From NCBI GenBank assembly GCA_964020085.1, contig OZ026604.1:20593894-20657893 (forward strand): a DNA stretch of 64,000 bases. Direction: 5' to 3'. Below are positions 24,101-36,200 of the stretch, in pieces. Position numbers and translations under genes: made by a program. Numbering within the stretch: position 1 is the first letter of the stretch; each line of letters begins with the position of its first letter. Under the pieces are notes generated by a model. That model did no database searches, was not told where the DNA came from, and was given only the letters and a program-made list of their open reading frames with translations. The stretch comes from Micromussa lordhowensis (lineage: Eukaryota; Cnidaria; Anthozoa; Scleractinia; Lobophylliidae).

Positions 24101-27100
24101 AGCATGGACCGGGGAACGACGATTGCTTCAATAACTGGAACAAATGCGCTCAACCACGAGAACTCCGTCTTTAGCAATGGAAGTACAGGTAAGGTAACGC
24201 TTGACATCACGAACATTGGTAAGTTTCTTTGACGGACGAGTGCCTTGTTTAAGATGAGCGTGAACTCTCCGGAGGTCAGGAGAATCGCTTTGGATCTGCA
24301 GCCAGGATGATCTTGTGGAGAATGGGAGGCTGGACTTATTGTCGAGGATGTCCTGGATCAAGACGACCCGCACAACAGAGTCTTCCATGTCATGGACAAA
24401 GGTGCAAATCTGGCAATTGGGCTCGTTGCAGTCGGGGGGCGTTGCGGCTAGTAAAGTCAGATGGTAGGTTTGCTTTCCCAGCCAGGTGTTGTAGGCTGAC
24501 TTGGTAACGGCTGACGGTCGTTAGGAAGGAAGTTACTCTGAGACTGGCGGAGAACTCTCCGCGGCACAGTTTATCAATTGCCTGGACGCAAGATTTGTTG
24601 TCAGTTAATACAGTCGTAGGATGCAATGACTGGATGATGAATGGAGAGAAGTATTTGACAGCAGCAGCAATTGATAGTGCCTCAACCTTGCAGGGAAGCC
24701 AGTCTACTTGGTGTTTGCGCAGCTTGCCACTGTAGAAGCCAGCGAGGTGAAGACGACTGGAACGCGAGAGATACAATGTAGCACCAAGGCCTCTTCTAGT
24801 GACAGAACCATCGGTTACTATCCAAAGGGTGTCTGAGGGGCAAGGAAGAACTATGGATTTGTGCCTAGATAGGTGCTGCTGTGTAGTCTTGAACCGAAGG
24901 GTAATATTCTCATCCCACAGTAGTTTGTCAGTAGACTGGAGGCCGGTGAGGGCGCACTCGAGGGGATCCACCACGTCAGAGCAGTTTGGGAGCACGCTAC
25001 CGAGGACCTTATAAGCGCCAATAAAGTAACGGAGGCCTTTTCACACTTTGGGGATGAGGGCATTAGGACAAGACGGCGATACGGTGGGGGCTAGCTGACA
25101 GAGTGCCTTGGGACCAGATCCAGCCGAGGATGGTGGTAGACTTCGGGCAAATGATGGTTTTGGTAGGAGACAAACGAAGGTTGCAGCGGTCGAGGGACTC
25201 AAGTACACGTCTCCAGTTGGATAGAAGGGTTTCGGGTGAATCACCGCCACAGTAGAGGTCGTCTGCAAGTTTAGTCACGCAGCCCTCTTGGATAAGGTCA
25301 CCGAGAACGCGGCACATCATTTCTTCTAAAGCGGCTTCAGAGCCAGGCATACCCATTGCTGATCTGGTGTACACACGGATTACTCGAAAGGGTGTTGCTA
25401 CGCCACAGTACTTCAGAGAAGACTGGGAGAGTGGGATCTGATATAATGCTTGTGTGAGATCTGTTTTGATCAGATAGCGTCAGGGTGTGATGGTACGCAG
25501 GGTTGTGTTGACGTCTGGCATAAGGGATGGCTGCGGTTTACTGTACCGTGCGACATCGGCAAAGGCAGTCACGAGACGGTGTCCACTTGAAGGCTTTTTA
25601 ACTAGGAACGACGGATTCAGGTACTCGACGGTTATGCCAAGATCCTCGGAGCGACGGAAGACCTTGGCCTGTTCAAGTTCATCGACCATTGCTTGCAGCT
25701 CTACAAGTTGGTTGCGCGAGTACTGCGGAATGCGCCCTTTTCGCTGAGGGGGCTGTACTGGGCCAATGTTTACAGTAGCTTGAATGGGACCAGCTGCACC
25801 GTTGTAACCGGTTATCTTGGGGTCAAAGACGTGGTCGTACTCTTGCAGCAGCTGCTGAAATTTGAGGCGGGACTGATCTGGTAGTAAGTTGTCAGGATCT
25901 ACGGACACGGCAGACGAAAAGGGTGGTGAACACTTGGGCTGCACGGGAGATGGTTGATCGGTGGGTGTTGGGCTGGGGGTCGGTGACGGTACGCCTGGGG
26001 TGGGTAGGATCTGGCTGAGGTGCTCAAGGCGACCGATGGATTTTGGCTCGTTGGAGGTGTTGACTAAACGGATTTTGGATCCGACAGCTTCCAAGATTTG
26101 GGGCTCAGGCCAGATGTAGGCAGGTTTCGTATGCTTTGAGATAGGGGTGTCTGTACGTGGTTGAAGTGCCAGAATACGATCATCTCCCAGGTCAGGGGGG
26201 GATGTCTAAAAGTACTCTCCAGGCCACACAACAGTCGCAGAAGACGGAGCGCGTAGGGTGAAAATTTGTGCACGTCGCACAGCATGGGAACAAGTGGTTG
26301 TTTCATCTGTAGGTTCGTAATGTATGATTTCAGAGTCTTGAATACGTACTTGGCACTTCGCAGGGCGGACGGTAATGTCATTGGCAATCAGGAAAGGCGT
26401 GCCGGCTAGAATGTCTACGTCAAGGTCGTCAACAACCAGGGCGTCAAAAGCGAGTTGTTTTTCTGCTTGGGATAAGATGAGGCGAGTTTCGCCGGCTACG
26501 GCTAAGGGAGTCACGCCGTCGACCTGCAATGCCTGCTGGGAAGACTGTTTAATGGGAGCACCAATAGAATGGGCAACGGATGATTTAATCATACTAGTCT
26601 CTGCGCCTGTGTCAAGGGTGAGTCGTAGTGGATGATGCTTATAGAAAGCTTTGAATTGGGGAAATTATACGTGCAGAAGCGCATGGAGTGTGGTCGTCTT
26701 CGTGGAGAAGAGGTGAGGGTGTATACTCGGCGTAGTCAGGCTCCTCATCGTCAAGGGCAGAAGTCAGACGAGAACGAGAAAGATATGTACGGTCCTCCGG
26801 AGGTAAATAGGTGCAAGTGCTGAGGAAGTGCTGGTCATTGCGCCCTGCCTGTTTACATAAAGGACAATACTTTGGTCGCTTGTTGGAAGCCCATGGCTGT
26901 GGAGACGATTTGTGAGAAGGGCGAGGAGGGAACTGTCTGAACCTTGCGGCGGTGGTACGTAGGACTTTGGAGTCAGCGGTAGAGCGTATCTCTTCGAGGA
27001 GGGAGTCTAAAGCCTGTGAAATTTCCGGTTTCAAAGAGGCTAGTGTTCTTGACCTTAACTCTGTGCCGTAGCGCTGTTTTACAAGACCAGGGAGATCAGA

Positions 27101-30100
27101 GTGTATGAGCCTTAACCATGTTACAACCACTAAATTTTCGAGTGTGGAGCTCAACTCCTCATCAGCTGTAATCGCGTCACCGTGATGGGTAATGCTGCTA
27201 TTGGCAAGAAGGAGATTATCTTCGATGAAGGACATTAACCGCTGGAATAAATCTTCTGGGCGTTCATCGACATCGAGCTTAATGCTAGCGAAATCGATCG
27301 AGAAAATGGGCACCAGTAGATTGGAAGCCATAGTGAGCTCTTATTGCCTGCCAAATGGACTTGACGGATGTGGAATTTTTCACGGTATTACGTGAAATGA
27401 TAGGGCAAAAATGTGCTATTTGACCCAACATGAGTTCCAGGTGCACATTCTTCTGGTTAGCGGTACGTCGACGAGAGGTTGGGACGTCTTCTCCATCAGA
27501 TAATAAACCACTCTGGGGGGAAGTGGATGACTTTTTCCGCCAAGAAAAGTTGTCTGCCAAAAAGGGGACGAAATTAGCGTCCAGGGAGAGGGAATACTGG
27601 AGATTCTGCCTCCAGGCTTCGAATGTTGTAATGGATTCGTTCCTCGTGAGGGACCATTGTTTTGGAGCTCTGTTGGAATTCATGCTTAAACAATAAGGAA
27701 CAGTGAAATTGATACTTTCCTTTTGATGCGATGGTGTGCCACTGGTGTGCTGCTACGAGTTCACGCAACCACAGGATAGATTGACTCGTTGATGCTTGGA
27801 TTAGCGAGACGGCTCTCGGGTTATCTGGCTCTCGCGGCGTAGTTTATCCCACCGCTGCCACCACGCCAGTAGGGACCTTAAGCAATGACGACGGCGACGC
27901 CAAGGACAACGCCTAGAAAAAAATGAATTTATATTTTACCGTCGAATTTCGCAGATGCCTAGATCTGCTCAGTGCCTCTATCGGTCTCAGAACTTGCTCA
28001 AGCTTAATATGTAATGCCAGCGTTCAATTCCAAATAAAAATACGAAAAGTAAGCCGCCGTCGCTCACGTTCTCCAAAATACCTAGAACTTGGTCATTTCA
28101 CGTTGTTGTTTTGCAGAGGACGGCGAAGAAATGTACAAAGAATTATAACGCAAGTCCACAGCTATTGTTCTGCTCATTAAATCTTTTGTTTTGTGGCGTT
28201 CTCGTTGCCGTTGCCGTCGTGGTTTGCTTAAGGTCCCTAGTGTTAAAGAGATGAGAACGCCACAACGACATAAAGTGTAGCAGCTTTAATACGGCCCACA
28301 CTAAAGATGGCCGTCCATATCACAACACGAGGACGAGACCTGCGTGCGCATATACGAAACATAATGCCGCAGGCACTGCCTGCTGGCGTTCGTTTCAAAA
28401 ACGTTTCTCTGCTAGCCAAACATCCAGCCGATTCTTTAAACCTGCTATTGTGCATTGCAAATTTCCAATCTCGCAGTTCAAAATAGTCAGTTCCGCATGT
28501 AAAATTGCTATCTTTGTGTTCCAATATGCAATTCTGCACCGCAAATCTACAATTCGTCAATTCCAATACACTATTCGACAATTCAAACAGGCATTTTGTC
28601 CACAGAAACATGCAATGTTTCATTTTGAAACAATTGTTCTGCAATTCAAACACTCTACTGTTCAGTTTAAACCGACCATTCTTATATTCCAACGCGTTAT
28701 CTTTTAAGTCAGATCTGCTGTTCGACTATGGAGACATCCGGTCGTTTAATTTGGTAACGCTGTTCATCACTTCAAATATTCCAACTCTTTTTCCAAACAT
28801 TCAAACATTCAATGCGAACGTGATATTTAGCACTTGTCATTTCCAAGACGCAATCCTTCGATTCAAACATTCGAAGTTTCATCGCAAACACGCTGTCCTT
28901 GGTCGTCACCTTGAACCTAGTCCGGCCACGCATGCGTATTAGGTAGACAGATTCTTGGCAAAAAGCTGAGCTGAAGACGGGAAGGTTAATACTTGTACTT
29001 TTTGCACATGGCGTCTTTTCTATGCTATGGAATTAGCTCTGCATAATTTTGGTTTCTTTTTTTAGCCATGTCGTTCGGGAAATGTAGGGAATTACTGGAC
29101 GAAGTAGCGAAATTATGTGCAAACCCTCTCAAGCTACTCCTCATCCGCCGGCTGTCACAGACAGAAACACACCTTCCGTTTCATCTGTCACTGACTCGTT
29201 AATTTCTGGTGCACTTGGATTCCAAGAACACCGTAGATTATTCGGGTTTAACCCTTCGACCTGTCAGACAACAAGCAAAAGACGAAAGAGGGAGCATGGT
29301 GGAACGTCGAAAAAGGTGAAGCGACCCACATGGACCAGGACTTTCGTGTGCCTGGGGAAGAATACCAACCCCCAAAGAGTACCGAGAGCTCAAAGCTGCT
29401 GATCTCGGTGAAAAAAGATTAACATTCTTCGCTGACAGCACCTCTGTTGATTTTGACAATAAATTGAATTGAAGAGCTCCAAGTTTTAATTACAGGATTG
29501 AATATTTAAATTGAAAAATAGCATGTCAGAAATGAGGTTTTGAATTTTGACACTAAAAACGCGCGATAAGTCTTGTGCTATTGTTTGTGCCCTAACTAAA
29601 GTGTAATGTGGGAAAGCTTTATTTTATGGATTACATATTATAAACATAATCCAACAAATGATTGGTGTGATGTATGTGAACCCCTATATTGTTACATTTC
29701 TTAAGTATTTGTTGTTGTCCATAAAAGTGCTTCCAATCATTTCAGTCTCATGCATTACGTATAAGAAGAATATTTTTAACGACCCTCTTCTGATCCGCCC
29801 ACGTTTGGTTTAATGAAGTGACGAAAAGTAAAAAGTGTTAATTAATTTGTCAATTAGCTGGAAATGTTCTCCTATTGCCTGCATGTTTTCTATCGGGTCT
29901 ACAATCCTGCAGTTTGTTGCATTCGTACATTTGCCATTCTCTTTTCGGTCTCTCAACCTTTCTTTGCTTCACTCATGTTTATGAAGGGCACTTGAGCTGA
30001 GTGCAGTTAGACCGTTCTATACATGTAGCTCAAATTTAGAGGTCATAGGTCTGCCCGCTGTTATCTGCATATCACCTTGTCAAGTTTGACACCTCTGTTA

Positions 30101-33100
30101 TTTGCTATGTGCTTAGTTTTACATGCATTGTTTAGTTTCATTTTTATTGCAAGATATGCTTTTAAGTCTCTAAGTATTTGTTTTGGAGGGACAAAATAAA
30201 AAAAAATTCTGTGAACATGTTGCTTACTTGCATTCTATATTGTGATGCTAGACCTGTTGTTTTAGACCTGGCTGTTTAATTAGAACTGCCTGCATGGTGC
30301 TAATTCCTATCACAGATAGATATTTAGCTTTATTTATCCTTGTCTGGTTTTCCATCGGAAACATTGTAGCTTTACTTCAAGAAAGCTATACGTTTGTCTA
30401 GAGACTCTCTTATGCTTCTTGCATCAATTTGATTGAGCAGGTTTATTTGTCCTTTGTTGGTTCTGGCTCCACATGACTCAAATGTAGTGGACTATGCAAA
30501 AGGCTCTTGAATGTTTTGCGTGCTGTATATTCCATTGTTAGCTATTTTTTGAATTGGCTCCATTCACATTAATTGTTTGTAATTTCATCGCAGCCTCAGC
30601 CAGTCGAAAAAAGAGCTGAAAAATTGAACTTTTTCCAAAACCGGTTGGGAGAATCGCGAAAACGTCTTTCCCATGAGCTAGATTTACTAGTACGATTTCT
30701 TACTTTTTCCTTAGCACTTGAATATCAGGAAAATTTTGCAGACTTCCAAGATGAAACACAATTCAGCCTGACCGCGCTCACCATCTTTCTGATTGACATT
30801 AAATGAGGGAACTGACGGAGTGTACTGTACTCAAAATTAACCAATCAGAGGGTATAGCAGCTCCTGCTATACCAGAAGATGGTTGTTAAAGAAATTCTTA
30901 CAGGCTCTCTCGCCGTCCTTCGCCTTAGTTCTCCCTTGTTTTTTCTGTCGCTCGCCGTCTTTTTTTCGCTTGTCCCCAACTACCGAGAGCCTGGAACTGG
31001 CTAGGAAAACAGTGCCTTTTATGTCAAGGAGTAGCAGAATGGAACAGTCTTGGCAAATCGATACGTGGCATGAGGTCACTTTTACTTTTTAAGCGAGCCT
31101 TGAAGACAGTAGGCTCGATTTCCAGTACCTGTTCGGGAAACGAGCCCGCGCTCCTCCCCCGAACTCACGGCTGGACTTGTCTGGTTGCCTTTGAATTTCG
31201 TGTGGCATAATTCTCATGCATAATTATAATTATCAGACACTAATTTCAAACTGGCGGCGGAAGGCGGGTTGACGAGTGAAGCCATCGATCGTTTTTTAAA
31301 CACGTCTAAGGTCGATTCCTTAAAGGAATTACAGCGCAGAGGCCTAGAAGCTTTAATTAAGGGGCAAGATGTCTTCATAATTCAGCCAATTGCCTGAACT
31401 GAGCCGAACAATGGCATATAGAACTCGCAACACAGTCGACAGACTTAGGCGTAAACATATACATTTGAATCATGTGGTGTGAGAACGAACAATTGGAGAA
31501 ATAAACATAAACATCGAGCGAGAGAAGCATCAGCGACTTTCATATAACCCACAATGCATTTGCTTTTCCCCACAAAATTTTGCATAAACTATTGTCATCT
31601 ATTCTCAAGTGTATTTGAAAACAATAGTTTATGCAAAATTTTGTGGGGAAAACAAAATGCATTGCGGGTTATATGAAAGTCGCTAATAAGCTCGATCAGA
31701 TATATGCAAGAAACATAAGAACGACTCTAGACAAACGTATAGCTTTCTCGAAGTAAAGCTACGGCGTCTCCGAAGAATAACGTAAGAGGACAAATATGAT
31801 ATCCGTCACACTATATGCTGCAAGTAAGCAACATGTTCACTGTAAATTTCATATTTTCGCCCTCGAAAGCAAATTCTTGGAGACATATCTTGTATTAGAA
31901 ATGAGCCTAAGCAATGCATTAACACATGGAAAATTTCAGAGGTTCAAACTCTGCAAAGCGACATGCCAATAACAGCGGAAACTATGCAGACCAATGACCT
32001 CTAACTGAAATTTGCTATAGCACAGTCTAACGGCTCAGCTCTACTAAAAATTCCTCTTTATAACACAACATGAAGTGCCCTTCATAAACGCGAGTGAGGC
32101 AACAAAAAGCTCGAGAGACCGAACAGAGAACGGCAAATGTACAAACGTCACGAACCGTAGGAGTCGTGTAGGCTAGTCAACCTCATTTTACTCATGTTGC
32201 TTTTCCGCGCGAAAATCTGACTTGTGACACCCAAGGGTGCATAAATTATTTTTTTTTCGATGACGTTATGGACATGGACGGCCACTCACGCGTCCAGGCG
32301 TGTCTTTTCGGGGAGGAATGTGGACCGGGCACGAGAGAGTGGCGGAAATCGAGCCTATCGAAGACAGCACTTGTAATTTATTGAACATTTTAATATTGCA
32401 TTTTTTAACTTTTAATATTTTTAACTATTTCAAATTTAACATTTTTTTGGCGAGGCCTCACTGAATAACACCTTTGGTGAATTGTGCATGAGCTCCCTGG
32501 AAATAACAATAAATATAATTTCATTTATATTCTAGGGTCTAGAGCTTGTTCCAAAAGACACATGGGCAACTCATGCCTTAGCACATGTTATGGAGATGGA
32601 AGGCCGACAAGATGAAGGAATTGAATTTTTGAGCAAAACTATGGATAACTGGAAGGTTTGTTTCTATTATTACCAAAGGTTACAATGGGTGTAAATACTA
32701 CGGAAACAGATACATTGTACATATAGCCCACTCTACAAGTATTTAGTATATAATGTGTGCCACTGGCTGTCTAATTGTTAATTTACATTATATAGACACA
32801 AGCCTGAGGTTTCTATGAGCAAATAGTCAATGAGGCATCAGGCCCAGTTGACTATCGCTCATAGAAAGCAAGGGCGTGTACAGATTGTACACTGCTGAGT
32901 AGTCTAATATTGTTGAAGTACACACTTCCAAGGAATATGTACAGTAGACTAGGAGCAGTCTCTCCTTTGCTCGAAAATCGGTGGGGAACAAAGCAAATGG
33001 AGGAACACAACACAAGCGATTGGTAGGTTGTGGGCTATATGCACTGTAAATTGTGAAGCTGCAAGGTGAGCCTCAAGTAGTGGGAGCATTGGAAGACAAG

Positions 33101-33186
33101 TGAAAAGAGAGCCTGTGATGATTTCATACAGCATTTCTGAAGCCTGGGCAGCACTCAGGTGATGGAGTAATTGCTATTGCTCAGTC

Positions 33187-33219
<33 letters not shown>

Positions 33220-36200
33220 CTCTAGTGCGCACGCTATTCATTGGTCACTCGCGTGCCACGTCATTTTCAAGCGCGCGCACCGAGTCGAAAACTTAACAAA
33301 ATATAGAGCTGATGACCTTTGCGTTAACTTGGTGTGCGAATATTTTTGTTGGAAGCTCGGTGACCCCCACTTTTTTTTCGGCAGATCACTTCCTTTTTTA
33401 ACTCTCTACATTATACTAAAAAAACAAAAAAAATCTGTGTGTGGGAAGTTGTAATTATTTGTCATATACTATTAAAAAAAGGGTCGAATTGGTACATGGA
33501 GACAGGTGTGCGTGACTTAGAAGTTGTCTTTTTTAAGGATAATTCTAGCAGATTTAATGACATATGTAGCAAAGATCTATCAATTAGGCCTATATAAGCC
33601 GTGTTAAACACTCATAGCTTAGAGATGATTCTTCAACTTAAATATATGCCGATAGTAATGAATCCGGCCAGAATTGCCTCGAATGACTGAGAATCGTAGA
33701 AATGCTATGGTCTGAGCTACGCTTTATCTTGAAAACGAGTTCGGTGACCCCTGATTTTTTTTACGTTTTTTATCTTATCTTATCATTTTCTACCGTCAGT
33801 CAAAGTTTTAAAAAAATCTGTGTGTGGGAAGTTTTTGGGCGCGAACGTCCTTAAGTTATGATGCACATCTTTCATCCTGCAACGCATTATTCTAAATGTC
33901 CTATGGTTCAACTTGTATGGTTTGCGACCTTTGTACATTTGCAGTTCTCTTTTCAATTGCGATCTCGAACGTCGGAAGACGAACAAAAAGAGAGACTGCA
34001 GTGGTTTCATACAACATTTCTGAAGCCTGGTTACTGTGTTGACCAAGAAATCCTATTGGCTGGTCTACGAAGTTATGATGCACATCTGTCAGTAACTTTT
34101 ATAAGTGACATGCAGCACATTGTGGTAAAGTTTTTGTCTAGAAGACAGTACTTAGCAACAGAACTATACTTTATTCGCTACGCAATCCAACATGGCGGAC
34201 TACAACAACGTGCTCTCCACAATCATACGGAAGACCGCTGACCAACATCTCCCCCCTTTAAAAAAAAAACAAAAACGAAAACAAAAACAAAAAATAGGAA
34301 AACAAAAAAGGCTAACAAATCTTCAACTAAACTCTACGGAGTGAGTGTTCAAAGTCAATGTTTGAGAAGGCCTAGTCTATGACATAGTCTTTCAGTCTTT
34401 CTGGGGGTTTGATTATTCTCCCAGATCTTGTCTGCTTCAACGGCCTGGAGTAGCCTTCCATGGGTTCTGGTTCTCTCAGGGAGGTATCTGGTATTGCTTC
34501 TGCTGTTGTATTCGGGTGCTCATGGGCCTGATGGATTGACTTCTGCATGTTTGGAGGGATTTGGGGGGTGGGGTTAACTGTCGTATCCACTGTGGCTCGG
34601 TTGACCACCGTCTGAGGTTGGATAATAGGTGGTGGTGGTGCGGCAGGTTTCAGTTGGACTCTGTTCCTTCGGATCGTGGTGCCATGAGAGGTACGAATAT
34701 TATAGGACCGTCCCTTTTCTTCCTTTATGACTTCTCCATAGATCCATGGTTTGCCGCGATGGCGGGGAGGTGGCTTGGCATATGCGTAACTGCCAACTTT
34801 GACTGGTTTGTGCTCTGCACCGGCCGACTTGTCGTAGTATGCTTTGCTGTCATGCCTTTTCTTAAGGATGTCTTCTTTTACGATGCTAAAGTTAATCATG
34901 GCAGGTGCAAAGAGATGATCAGTGGAAGGAAGTGTGGTGCTAGTGCGTCGTAGGAACATACGCTGAGCAGGCGAGTATATGTGCCCTTGAGGTGGGGTGT
35001 TTCTGTAGAGAAGTAGAGCAGTGTGGAGGTCATCGGCTTTCTTTAACATGGACTCTGCAACTTTAACGGCAGCTTCTGCTCTTCCATTACCTTTAGGGTG
35101 GTAAGGGGAAGAAGTGGTGTGCTTGAAACCATATTCCACAGCGAACTTCCTGTACAGGTCGCTGATGAACTGCGGACCGTTATCAGTGTGGCAGATTGCT
35201 GGAACACCGTATCGTGCAAAGTGGGCTTTTGTCTTCTCGATGACCGTGGAGGATAGGGTGTCCCAGCTTGTCCACCTCAGTCCAGTCCGGTTGCCAGGTA
35301 GCTTTGGTTGTGGAGCTCACAGATATCTTGACTGACTATCTCCCCGGGCCTTGTTGGTATCGGTAGAGATCTCATCGGTTCTTTTGGTGGGGTCGTACCG
35401 TATTGGGCACAGGTGCCACAAGCATCACACATGTCTTGTATGCCGTTTCTCATCCCTGACCAAAAGAGCACTTCTCGGGCCATTCGTATGTTCGATTCTG
35501 CACCAAAATGGTTGGCGTGGATTTTCCTAAGCATTTCTTTATGCATAGGCTGGGGTACCATGACTTGTGTACCCTTGTTTATTATGCCATTCTTCACTGA
35601 CAGTTCGTCTCTATAGTTGCAGTAGGGACGCAGGGATTCAGAGATGGCTGATTTGTCTTCGGGCCATCCATGGACAATGACTTTGTATAGTGCCGCCAGT
35701 TTGAGGTCTTTGCTTGTCTGTTCACGTAAGTGGTTTTCGGTGCTCTCTTCTAGCCTTGGGTTTCTGCAGTTCTGCTCGGACTCCATCCCCGTTCGGAAGA
35801 CGTCGAAGTGTGTTACCCTTGCTGATATTGGTTGTGGAAGGGCTGCCCGAGATAGGGTGTCAGCCAGGTGGAGGGTCGGTCCTCTCTTGTATGTTAGGTC
35901 AAACCGATATCGTTGCAGTTTCATCAGCATCCTTTGCAGACGGGCTGGGGCTTTGTTCAATGGTTTCTTCATTATGTTTTCGAGAGGCAGATGACCTGTG
36001 TGGACTACAATGTCAGCCTTGCCATATAACCACTGGTCAAACTTCTGAAAGCAGTTGCATATTGCCAGGCACTCCTTTTCGATCTGAGAGTAACGCTGTT
36101 CCGTGGGACTCATGCTGGAGGATGTGAAAGCATCGGGTTGCAGCTTTCCATTGTCGTTGGGTTGTAAAAGTGCACCGCCCAGGGCATAATCACTGGCATC

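Larger units (their letters stand above)
22450..28400 (-). mobile_element. Degenerate LTR retrotransposon (gag-pol order gag, PR, RT, RNase H, IN)
   Basis: Minus-strand coding remnants run from about 27683 down to 22812 in the order gag with zinc knuckle, protease, RT, RNase H, integrase, proline-rich tail. About 85-90 bp near each end are direct repeats (22473-22560 and 28303-28392, sharing GAGACCTGCGTGCGCATATAC), perhaps decayed LTR cores; full LTRs are not recognisable. Several frameshifts and stops make it non-coding. RT and integrase are of the Ty3/gypsy or BEL type; I cannot decide which by eye. Confidence 0.7.
22201..29569. mobile_element. Composite DNA element with ~104-bp terminal inverted repeats
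   Basis: The left end (22201-22304, beginning TTATGGCGCGTTTTTAGTGT) is repeated inverted at 29466-29569 (ending with the inverse, ACACTAAAAACGCGCGATAA). Just inside both ends lie degenerate TTCAAAC arrays (22305-22440 and 28440-28890). A degenerate LTR retrotransposon and a 367-bp MITE sit inside the array. A coding remnant lies at about 29068-29462. I found no transposase of its own and no convincing target duplication, so superfamily and autonomy are open. Confidence 0.7.

Noticed and set aside
28243..28942. Frames of 149 and 145 codons on opposite strands
   Set aside because: Both are readings of the degenerate TTCAAAC array; they overlap each other and show only repeat periodicity.
22193..29577. 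Eight-base target duplication for the composite element
   Set aside because: Flanks TTCAGTGT and GTCTTGTG do not match; no shorter convincing duplication was seen.
33858..34241. 127-codon plus frame near the gypsy 3' LTR
   Set aside because: Runs through dispersed repeat and into the LTR; no domain. The overlapping frames on the minus strand are equally open.
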